The notes under the pieces: generated by a model | Told to the model about the DNA's origin: nothing | Databases searched by the model: none | What the model saw: the letters and a program-made list of their open reading frames with translations, nothing else | Position numbers and translations under genes: made by a program | Assembly (NCBI RefSeq): GCF_015209965.1 | Contig: NZ_MU158689.1 | Coordinates: forward strand, 124,001 to 188,000 | Origin: Sphingobacterium pedocola | Lineage (GTDB): Bacteria > Bacteroidota > Bacteroidia > Sphingobacteriales > Sphingobacteriaceae | Length of the DNA: 64,000 nt | Direction of reading: 5' to 3' | Shown here: positions 45,888 through 52,915 of the stretch, piece by piece | Layout: each line of letters starts with the position of its first letter | How positions within the stretch are numbered: position 1 is the first letter of the stretch

Positions 45888-46340
45888 ATGAACCAAGAGA
45901 ACACAATAGATTATTTTTTAAAAACTGCCTGGCAGACCGTTGCGAATAAGTACAATTTTATTGCGACGCAGTATGGTTTTACACAGGCTGCCGGTTATAT
46001 TTTAATAAATATTCATAAAGAAGGAACTCCGGTTTCCCAAATTGCAAATTCGACCGGTGTTAAAACCACATCGCTATCTCGGGTGTTAAATAATTTAGAG
46101 ACATTGGGATTTATTTACCGAGAGACCAGCGATGTCGATAAACGTTCCGTGAAAGTTTATTTGACGGAGCTAGGCAAAGAAAAGCGACGGATTGCAAAGG
46201 ACGTCGTCCGTGAATTCAATGAATATTTGGAATCTCAGCTACCTGAAAACGAGCGGGAGCAACTCGTTAGAACGCTAGCTAAAATTAATGAATTAGCGAG
46301 TGCCTATACACCTGGATTGCGCTTGGAATCTTTAGAATAA
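45888..46340 (+). CDS. MarR-family transcriptional regulator
   Basis: 150 aa from the ATG at 45888; an in-frame ATG-like start at 45852 lies on the promoter and is rejected. The winged helix has PVSQIANSTGVKTTSLSRVLNNLE (recognition helix) and the wing DKRSVKVYLTELG. It sits 35 bp before fadN on the same strand. It is therefore a likely repressor of the beta-oxidation operon, released by acyl-CoA or fatty acids in analogous systems. Confidence 0.88.
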   Translation: MNQENTIDYFLKTAWQTVANKYNFIATQYGFTQAAGYILINIHKEGTPVSQIANSTGVKTTSLSRVLNNLETLGFIYRETSDVDKRSVKVYLTELGKEKRRIAKDVVREFNEYLESQLPENEREQLVRTLAKINELASAYTPGLRLESLE

Positions 46341-46375
46341 TGGGTACCGTATGTTAAAGAAAAAAATATAGACAG

Positions 46376-48802
46376 ATGAACAGAAATATAAAAAAAATCG
46401 CTGTTTTAGGGTCGGGTGTAATGGGGTCGCGCATTGCGTGCCACTTCGCGAATATCGGTGTGGAAGTATTGCTATTGGATATCGTACCAAATGCTTTGTT
46501 ACCTGCTGAGGAAGCGAAGGGGCTTACGTTAGATAGCAAGATCGTGCGAAACCGTATTGTCAATCAATCGCTGGAGACGGCGGTGAAATCAAATCCTTCA
46601 CCCCTTTTTAGCAAATCTTATGTAAAACGGATTAAGACCGGGAATTTTGATGACGACCTGAAACAGATCGCGCAAGTGGATTGGATAATAGAGGTAGTTG
46701 TTGAGCGACTGGACGTTAAAAAATCTGTATTCGAGCGGGTAGAACAATTCCGAAAGCCGGGCACATTGATCACCTCTAACACATCGGGTATTCCAATCCA
46801 TTTGATGACGGAGGAGCGTTCGGAAGATTTCAAGGCACATTTCTGCGGTACACACTTTTTTAATCCTCCCCGGTATTTACAGCTATTGGAAATTATTCCG
46901 ACTTCCCATACCCATAAAGATGTCGTTACGTTTTTAGTTGAATTTGGTGACAAGATGTTGGGTAAGACAGTTGTGCTATGTAAAGACACACCTGCATTTA
47001 TCGGTAATCGCATTGGCGTGTATTCTATGTTAGCACTGACGCACTTAGTCGAAAAGCTAGATCTTTCTGTTGAAGAAGTTGACAAATACACCGGACCTGC
47101 TATGGGACATCCAAAGTCCGCAACATTCCGTACGGCCGATGTAGTCGGCTTAGATACCCTTGTAAATGTAGCAAAAGGATTGGAAGAAAATGCGCCAGAT
47201 GATGAGGCAAAAGGTGTATTCCAACTACCTGCTTTTATTACCAAAATGGTCGAAAATAAATGGTTGGGTGAGAAAACAAAAAAGGGATTTTATGAAAAAG
47301 TAAAAGATAACAAGGGCGGTTCGGACATCCTTTCGCTTAATCTAAAAACCATGACCTTTGGTCCCCAGGAAAAGGTGAAATCATCAACTTTGGAAGCAAC
47401 CAAACCGGTCGAAGATATCCGCAAGCGAATGAAGGTTTACGAGCAAGGCACAGACAAAGCTGCTGAGCTGTTCCGGGCCATGCATTATCCGCTATTTGAA
47501 TACGTATCCAAGCGTGTGCCTGAAATTACCGATGATTTCTTTCGCATCGATGACGCGATGCGTGCCGGCTTTGGGTGGGAAATTGGGCCATTTGAAGTAT
47601 GGGATGCCTTAGGCGTACGCGAAACCATCGAAAAAATAAAAACGGAAGAGAAGCGCCTTCCCGGACAAGCCGGTGAGGTGGCTCAATGGGTACATGATAT
47701 GCTGGCTGCGGGAAATGAATCTTTCTATAAAATAGAAAACGGTATACGTCACTTTTATGATATTGCATCTAAGTCATATAAACCTATTCCCGGAACGGAA
47801 GAACTGATTGTACTTGATCACATCCGTGACACGAAAACGATCTGGAAAAATTCTGGCGTATCCATTATTGATCTTGGGGATGGTATCATCAACTGCGAGT
47901 TCCATACTAAGATGAATACCATCGGAGGAGATGTAATAGAGGGACTCAATAAAGCGATCGATTTGGCAGAAAAAGAGTATAGAGGCCTGATAATTTCTAA
48001 TGACGGGAAAAACTTCTCAGCAGGTGCTAATATCGGAATGATTTTCATGATGGCCGTGGAGCAGGATTACGAAGAACTGAATATGGCGGTCCGGATGTTT
48101 CAAAATACGGCGATGCGTATTCGATATTCCTCTATTCCGGTGGTAGCGGCACCGTTTCAGCTCACATTAGGAGGGGGCTGTGAATTTTCGATGCATGCTG
48201 ATTTTGTACAATTGCATGCTGAAACGTATATGGGACTTGTCGAATTCGGTGTTGGCGTGATTCCGGGCGGCGGCGGTTCCAAAGAATTTGCGTTACGTGC
48301 GTCTGACGAATACAGAGAGGACCAGATCGTTCAAAATACATTAAAAGATCGCTTCTTGACCATTGGGCAGGCCAAAGTATCTACTTCGGCGGTGGAAGCC
48401 TTTGAATTAGGCTATTTGCAGCAAGGTAAATATGCAGTGACAATGAATAGGGCTCGATTACTTGCGGATGCGAAAACGAAGGCATTGGAGTTGGCAGCAG
48501 ATGGATATATTCAACCGGCTCCGCGCGATGATATTAAAGTATTGGGGAATCAAGGCTTGGGTATTGTATATGTTGGGGCAGCGTCGATGCACGCGGGTAA
48601 TTACATCTCTGAGCATGATAAGAAAATTTCAGAAAAATTAGGTTGGGTAATGTGTGGTGGAAATCTTTCAGCACCAACAGAAGTTTCCGAACAATACTTG
48701 TTGGATCTTGAGCGGAAAGCGTTTCTAGAACTTTGTGCTGAGCGCAAAACACTGGAGCGTATTCAGCACATGCTGACCAAGGGGAAACCGCTTAGAAATT
48801 AG
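46376..48802 (+). CDS. fadN: 3-hydroxyacyl-CoA dehydrogenase / enoyl-CoA hydratase, FadN type
   Basis: 808 aa. The order is dehydrogenase first and hydratase last, as in B. subtilis FadN and unlike E. coli FadB. NAD-binding motif VLGSGVMGSRIACHFA (about 9-24); dehydrogenase C-terminal domains from about 195 (DTPAFIGNRIGVY); hydratase/crotonase domain from about 500 with FSAGANIGMIF and LGGGCEFSMHAD. GVGVIPGGGGSKEF holds the second oxyanion region. It carries out the two middle steps of fatty-acid beta-oxidation. Its stop codon TAG lies inside the first terminal repeat of the following insertion. Confidence 0.93.
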   Translation: MNRNIKKIAVLGSGVMGSRIACHFANIGVEVLLLDIVPNALLPAEEAKGLTLDSKIVRNRIVNQSLETAVKSNPSPLFSKSYVKRIKTGNFDDDLKQIAQVDWIIEVVVERLDVKKSVFERVEQFRKPGTLITSNTSGIPIHLMTEERSEDFKAHFCGTHFFNPPRYLQLLEIIPTSHTHKDVVTFLVEFGDKMLGKTVVLCKDTPAFIGNRIGVYSMLALTHLVEKLDLSVEEVDKYTGPAMGHPKSATFRTADVVGLDTLVNVAKGLEENAPDDEAKGVFQLPAFITKMVENKWLGEKTKKGFYEKVKDNKGGSDILSLNLKTMTFGPQEKVKSSTLEATKPVEDIRKRMKVYEQGTDKAAELFRAMHYPLFEYVSKRVPEITDDFFRIDDAMRAGFGWEIGPFEVWDALGVRETIEKIKTEEKRLPGQAGEVAQWVHDMLAAGNESFYKIENGIRHFYDIASKSYKPIPGTEELIVLDHIRDTKTIWKNSGVSIIDLGDGIINCEFHTKMNTIGGDVIEGLNKAIDLAEKEYRGLIISNDGKNFSAGANIGMIFMMAVEQDYEELNMAVRMFQNTAMRIRYSSIPVVAAPFQLTLGGGCEFSMHADFVQLHAETYMGLVEFGVGVIPGGGGSKEFALRASDEYREDQIVQNTLKDRFLTIGQAKVSTSAVEAFELGYLQQGKYAVTMNRARLLADAKTKALELAADGYIQPAPRDDIKVLGNQGLGIVYVGAASMHAGNYISEHDKKISEKLGWVMCGGNLSAPTEVSEQYLLDLERKAFLELCAERKTLERIQHMLTKGKPLRN

Positions 48803-48853
48803 TATTAAGTATAGGGTACAAAGTATTGAGTACCCTGCCTCTGTATAAATGAA

Positions 48854-48912
48854 TACTTAATACTCACTACTTAATACTCACTACTTAATACTCAGTACTT
48901 AATACTCAATAC
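48854..48912. repeat. Tandem 14-nt repeat, left array
   Basis: Four copies of TACTTAATACTCAC (last base C, C, G, A) plus three bases. Just upstream, inverted versions (AGTATTAAGTAT, AAGTATTGAGTACC) at 48801-48834 can pair with this array into a long hairpin. Confidence 0.85.
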
Positions 48913-48919
48913 GTATAAG

Positions 48920-49269
48920 ATGCATAGATTTAAAGAATTAAAAGTTGGCAAAAATCAATGGATTTAACGGAAAAGCTATATAAGGAGACGGAAGGATTAC
49001 CTGATACAGAAAAATTCGGTTTGTTCGTGCAAACCCGTAAATGTGCTGTTTCCATTCCATCGAATATTGCGGAAGGGGCAGGTAGAAACACCAAAGGTGA
49101 ATTTATTAATTTTTTAGGTATCGCGAGCGGTTCGGCCTCCGAATTGCAAACCCAAATAGAGTTGTGCAGACGGTTTAATTATGTAGATTTCGATACAGCG
49201 AAACAATTGGATGATACTATTGAAGAAGTTCAAAAGATGATTTATAATTTAATTAAGTCTTTAAGATAA
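48920..49269 (+). pseudogene. Four-helix-bundle protein (S23 / TIGR02436 type), frameshifted near its start
   Basis: From ATG 48920 the frame gives MHRFKELKV and then runs into a stop. One base later in frame, from 48946, it reads WQKSMDLTEKLYKETEGLP and continues intact for 103 more codons to 49269. The family normally begins FKELKVWQKSMDL, so one T is missing in GTTGG at 48944-48948. ATG 48958 could still give a 103-residue protein lacking 13 residues. The family includes the 23S rRNA intervening-sequence protein and the Avd accessory proteins of diversity-generating retroelements. VSIPSNIAEGAGR and LGIASGSASELQTQ are its hallmarks. Confidence 0.8.
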
Positions 49270-49302
49270 TCAGTAGCGAATACGAATATGGAGTGCATTT
49301 TG

Positions 49303-49357
49303 TACTCAATACTTGGTACTCAATACCTAATACTCAATACCTAATACTCAATACTAA
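49303..49357. repeat. Tandem 14-nt repeat, right array
   Basis: Four copies of about TACTCAATACCTAA (first ends TTGG, last shortened). Rotated by seven bases, the unit differs from the left array unit at two of 14 positions, so the two arrays are related and in the same orientation. Confidence 0.85.
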
Positions 49358-49362
49358 AAACA

Positions 49363-50541
49363 ATGGAAGCATACATAGTAGCAGGATATCGCACAGCAGT
49401 AGGAAAAGCGCCCCGTGGCGGATTTCGGTTTATGCGTGCAGACGACTTGGCCGCCGATGTGATTAAGCATCTGGTCGCTTCAGTTCCAAATTTAAATAAA
49501 GAAGAAATCGACGATGTCATCGTTGGTAATGCTATGCCAGAGGCAGAGCAAGGATTGAATGTAGGACGGCTTATCTCTTTAATGGGATTACAGACCGACA
49601 AAGTACCAGGGGTTACAGTTAATAGATACTGTGCCTCCGGATTGGAGACTATTGCTACAGCCGTAGCAAAGATTAAATCCGGAATGGCGGATTGTATCAT
49701 TGCGGGAGGAGTAGAAGTGATGTCGGGGATGCCTTTTGGGGGATGGAAAATTGTGCCTAATCCCGGCGTCTCAAAAGATCACCCCGATTGGTATTGGGGA
49801 ATGGGAATTACAGCCGAAGCTGTTGCGAAAGAGTTCAATGTCTCACGTGAGGATCAGGATGCTTTTGCATTGAAATCACATCAAAAGGCGATTGCAGCAA
49901 TAAAGAATGGAAACCTTAGCGATGGCGTAGTGCCTATCACCGTACGGGAAAACTATCTTAAAGATGGTAAGACGATGTCGACGCGTGAATACATTGTAGA
50001 TACAGATGAAGGTCCGCGTGTGGATTCATCGTTGGAAACGTTGGCAAAATTGCGCCCTGTTTTTGCCGCAGACGGTGTAGTGACGGCGGGTAATTCGTCA
50101 CAAACCTCGGATGGTGCAGCTTTTGTTTTAGTGATGTCGGAAGAGAAAATGAAGGCATTAAATCTACAACCTATTGCGAGATTAGTGAGCTATGCCGTTG
50201 CAGGTGTGCCTCCACGTATTATGGGAATTGGTCCGATAGCAGCAATTCCAAAAGCTTTAGCAATGGCAGGATTAAAAAAGGAAGATATTGATCTTTTCGA
50301 ATTAAATGAAGCGTTTGCATCTCAATCCCTGGCGGTGATTCGAGAATTGGGTTTGGATGAAGAAAAAATCAATGTAAATGGAGGCGCAATTGCCTTAGGT
50401 CATCCATTGGGATGTACGGGAGCAAAGCTGACTGTCCAGATTTTGAATGAACTTAAGCGCCGAAATAAAAAGTATGGTATGGTCACCATGTGTGTAGGCA
50501 CGGGACAGGGCGCTGCGGGGATATTTGAAATGATTGATTAG
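49363..50541 (+). CDS. fadA: Acetyl-CoA C-acyltransferase (3-ketoacyl-CoA thiolase)
   Basis: 392 aa. The nucleophile cysteine lies in VNRYCASGLETIA (about 88). The second active-site regions are NEAFASQSLAVIRE, GGAIALGHPLGCTGAK (His) and MVTMCVGTGQGAAG (Cys). It cleaves 3-ketoacyl-CoA to acetyl-CoA in the last step of beta-oxidation. The ATG follows the right array of the insertion by five bases. The gene is therefore separated from fadN by a 560-bp insert that the transcript must cross. Confidence 0.95.
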   Translation: MEAYIVAGYRTAVGKAPRGGFRFMRADDLAADVIKHLVASVPNLNKEEIDDVIVGNAMPEAEQGLNVGRLISLMGLQTDKVPGVTVNRYCASGLETIATAVAKIKSGMADCIIAGGVEVMSGMPFGGWKIVPNPGVSKDHPDWYWGMGITAEAVAKEFNVSREDQDAFALKSHQKAIAAIKNGNLSDGVVPITVRENYLKDGKTMSTREYIVDTDEGPRVDSSLETLAKLRPVFAADGVVTAGNSSQTSDGAAFVLVMSEEKMKALNLQPIARLVSYAVAGVPPRIMGIGPIAAIPKALAMAGLKKEDIDLFELNEAFASQSLAVIRELGLDEEKINVNGGAIALGHPLGCTGAKLTVQILNELKRRNKKYGMVTMCVGTGQGAAGIFEMID

Positions 50542-50542
50542 A

Positions 50543-50683
50543 TCGGAGATTTGAGATGTTAGATTTGAGATTTTGTATATCTAAATTTAGATCTCAAAGC
50601 TATTAAAATCAACATTCTCTATTGCAAAGTTTATTAATTTAGATTCGATGTGGGCAAGAGAAAAGAATCTCGTATCTCACATC
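50543..50683. repeat. Second repeat-bounded spacer between fadA and fadE, without an ORF
   Basis: GATGTTAGATTTGAGATT (50555-50572) and the complement of 50666-50683 (GATGTGAGATACGAGATT) match at 15 of 18 positions as an inverted pair. GAGATTTGAGAT units recur inside 50546-50572. An internal hairpin pairs 50564-50571 with 50591-50598. This type of GAGAT repeat also borders S23-type genes in related bacteria, to my recollection. It may be an empty or shrunken copy of the neighbouring element. Confidence 0.5.
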
Positions 50684-50699
50684 CTTAATCAACAAAACA

Positions 50700-52478
50700 A
50701 TGAAAGAAACAATCAAAGGTGGTGAATTTGTCATTAAAGAAACCGCATATACCGATATTTTTATACCCGAGGAATTTGATGAAGAGGCACGGATGATCCG
50801 TCAGACGTGTTTGGACTTTCTCGATACCGAAGTGTTGAATAAGCTCGACCGTATTGATGGACAGGAAGAAGGATTAATGACCAATTTGCTTGATAAAGCG
50901 GGAGAGCTAGGAATGTTGGGCGTTTCGATACCAGAACAGTATGGCGGCTTTGGTAAGAATTTCAATACGTCCATGTTGGTGACAGATGCAGTAGGCGGCG
51001 GGTATTCCTTTGCGGTAGCCTTATCTGCCCATACCGGTATAGGTACATTGCCTATTTTATATTACGGCAATGAAGAACAAAAAGCGAAATATATTCCCAA
51101 ATTAACTACGGGAGAATGGAAGGCGGCGTATTGTTTGACGGAGCCTAACTCCGGATCAGATGCAAATTCTGGCCGAACCTCCGCCAAACTCAACGCGGAA
51201 GGAACACACTATTTGATCAACGGTCAAAAAATGTGGATTACGAATGGAGGTTTTGCAGATATATTTATTGTATTTGCTAAGATTGATGACGATAAGAACT
51301 TAAGTGCATTTATTGTAGAAAGAGATTTCGGAGGCATAACGATGAACCCAGAAGAACATAAGCTGGGCATTAAGGGCTCTTCCACACGTCAGGTTTTCTT
51401 TAACGACTGTCCAGTTCCGAAAGAGAACTTGCTTTCCGATCGTGAAAATGGTTTCAAGATCGCCGTAAATATCCTAAATATCGGACGGATTAAATTAGGT
51501 GCTGCTACCATTGGCTCTTCAAGAACCATATTGACCCAGTCTATTAAATATGCGAATGAGCGGGTGCAATTTAATCTTCCTATTTCAAAATTTGGCGCAA
51601 TTCGATACAAATTAGCGGAGATGGCAACGCGGCTGTTTGCCGTCGAGTCGGCAGCTTATCGCGCTGGACAAAATATCGACGACGCCTATGAGGCGTTGAT
51701 TGGCGGAGGCATGGATGAGGGGAGAGCTAAATTGAAATCTGTAGAACAATTCGCTATTGAATGCGCAATTATCAAAGTATGGTGCTCTGAGGTGTTGGAT
51801 TATGTGGTAGATGAAGGTGTGCAAATCTATGGAGGCATGGGATATTCGGCAGAAGCACCGATGGAGAGGGCTTATCGGGATTCCCGTATCAACCGTATCT
51901 TTGAAGGTACGAATGAGGTGAACCGCTTGCTGGTAGTAGATATGCTGCTGAAGCGGGCGATGAAAGGGGAGCTGGACCTGATGGGACCTGCACAAGCAGT
52001 AGCAGGGGAGTTGGTGTCTATTCCTGATTTCGGCGAGGAAGACGAGACACAATTCGCAGCGGAGAAGAAAGTTGTTGCGAACTTGAAAAAAGCAGGACTA
52101 CTCGTTGCTGGCGCTGCGGTTCAAAAGCTGATGATGTCGCTTTCTAAAGAACAGGAGATCTTGATGAATATTGCCGACGTGATTGGCTATGTATATGTAG
52201 CTGAGTCGGTATTACTCCGTGCAGAGAAATTGTACCACTCAAAAGGAGATGAAGCTTCAGCGTTGACTACAGATATGGCCCGGATCTATTTATATTCGGC
52301 CGTTGATAAAGTAAATATCGCGGCCAAAGAAGCACTATATTCTTTTGGAGAAGGCGATGAATTAAATATGATGTTGGTTGGATTGCGTCGTTTTACCAAG
52401 GTAAAACCGTTTAATGTGAAAGACGCTCGGCAACGGATTGCGCGTAAACTAATTGAAGAGAATAAGTACTGCTTTTAG
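50700..52478 (+). CDS. fadE: Acyl-CoA dehydrogenase, long form (FadE/YusJ type)
   Basis: 592 aa, matching the B. subtilis FadE length. FAD/acyl-CoA motifs: YCLTEPNSGSDANSG, KMWITNGGFADIFIVFAK and the C-terminal YGGMGYSAEAPMERAYRD followed by IFEGTNEVNRLLV. A C-terminal extension of about 150 residues follows the dehydrogenase core. It performs the first step of beta-oxidation. It is the last gene of the operon and is followed by a terminator. Confidence 0.93.
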   Translation: MKETIKGGEFVIKETAYTDIFIPEEFDEEARMIRQTCLDFLDTEVLNKLDRIDGQEEGLMTNLLDKAGELGMLGVSIPEQYGGFGKNFNTSMLVTDAVGGGYSFAVALSAHTGIGTLPILYYGNEEQKAKYIPKLTTGEWKAAYCLTEPNSGSDANSGRTSAKLNAEGTHYLINGQKMWITNGGFADIFIVFAKIDDDKNLSAFIVERDFGGITMNPEEHKLGIKGSSTRQVFFNDCPVPKENLLSDRENGFKIAVNILNIGRIKLGAATIGSSRTILTQSIKYANERVQFNLPISKFGAIRYKLAEMATRLFAVESAAYRAGQNIDDAYEALIGGGMDEGRAKLKSVEQFAIECAIIKVWCSEVLDYVVDEGVQIYGGMGYSAEAPMERAYRDSRINRIFEGTNEVNRLLVVDMLLKRAMKGELDLMGPAQAVAGELVSIPDFGEEDETQFAAEKKVVANLKKAGLLVAGAAVQKLMMSLSKEQEILMNIADVIGYVYVAESVLLRAEKLYHSKGDEASALTTDMARIYLYSAVDKVNIAAKEALYSFGEGDELNMMLVGLRRFTKVKPFNVKDARQRIARKLIEENKYCF

Positions 52479-52499
52479 TATTTTTAGGTTGATTATGGA

Positions 52500-52529
52500 A
52501 GCCTGCAACGAAAGTTGCGGGCTTTTTTA
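52500..52529 (+). terminator. Rho-independent terminator after fadE
   Basis: Stem AGCCTGCAAC (52500-52509) with GTTGCGGGCT (52514-52523), one G-T pair, GAAA tetraloop, then a T-run. Confidence 0.9.
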
Positions 52530-52591
52530 TTGGTCTTAAAAAATAATTTAAATTAAATCTATGGATTTAGTAGTCTATTTAAAAATATTTA

Positions 52592-52619
52592 TATATTTGC
52601 ATCATAATTGTTAACAATT
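52592..52619 (+). promoter_or_regulatory. Promoter and palindrome of the sulfur-uptake operon
   Basis: TATATTTG (52592-52599) is an exact -7 match. No clear TTTG lies 19-21 nt upstream. A 14-bp perfect palindrome, AATTGTTAACAATT (52606-52619), covers the expected start point, 50 nt before the first small ORF. A regulator site there is plausible. Confidence 0.5.
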
Positions 52620-52670
52620 GTGTTGACAAGGAAAGTTTACAATCGTTTAAATCATTTATTATCAATTAGA

Positions 52671-52769
52671 ATGGAACAATTTTACAATGCCCTTTTTTTT
52701 AAACCATTTGATGGCTTAAGTTCAGATAATCTCGATTGCTTATCACTCCGAATGCGAATGTGTTGCTAA
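52671..52769 (+). CDS. 32-residue leader peptide with Cys/Met-rich end (copy 1)
   Basis: ATG at 52671, TAA at 52767-52769. The first part is MEQFYNALFFKPFDG; the last ten residues are CLSLRMRMCC. A second ORF of exactly the same length at 55527 ends CLSLRMRMCR. Different codons are used at several shared residues (TTA/CTT, TCA/TCC, CTC/CTT), so the peptide sequence rather than the DNA seems conserved. It precedes the TonB receptor gene by 146 nt. I infer a regulatory leader whose translation responds to cysteinyl- or methionyl-tRNA supply. It is too short to be found by ordinary gene callers. Confidence 0.65.
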   Translation: MEQFYNALFFKPFDGLSSDNLDCLSLRMRMCC

Positions 52770-52915
52770 TTCTTTCAGGGGCTGTCCAAAAAGGTCTTAT
52801 ATATTTTCCTTTTGTCATCCCGATTTTGGAGGGATCTAAAAACATTCAAATTTAGAATTCTCTCTTTTCATTAACAGCAAAACGTGTTCAATAGTCAACA
52901 AATAACTTAAGAATT

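Larger units (their letters stand above)
48799..49357. mobile_element. Repeat-bounded insertion carrying an S23-type four-helix-bundle gene
   Basis: 559 bp between fadN and fadA. The ends TTAGTATTAAGTAT (48799-48812) and the complement of 49344-49357 (TTAGTATTGAGTAT) match at 13 of 14 positions. Inside the ends lie two tandem arrays of a 14-nt unit, listed separately, flanking a four-helix-bundle ORF. No transposase gene is present. The layout resembles rRNA intervening sequences, which encode the same protein family between complementary ends, but here in an mRNA operon spacer. Element status is inferred. Confidence 0.55.
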
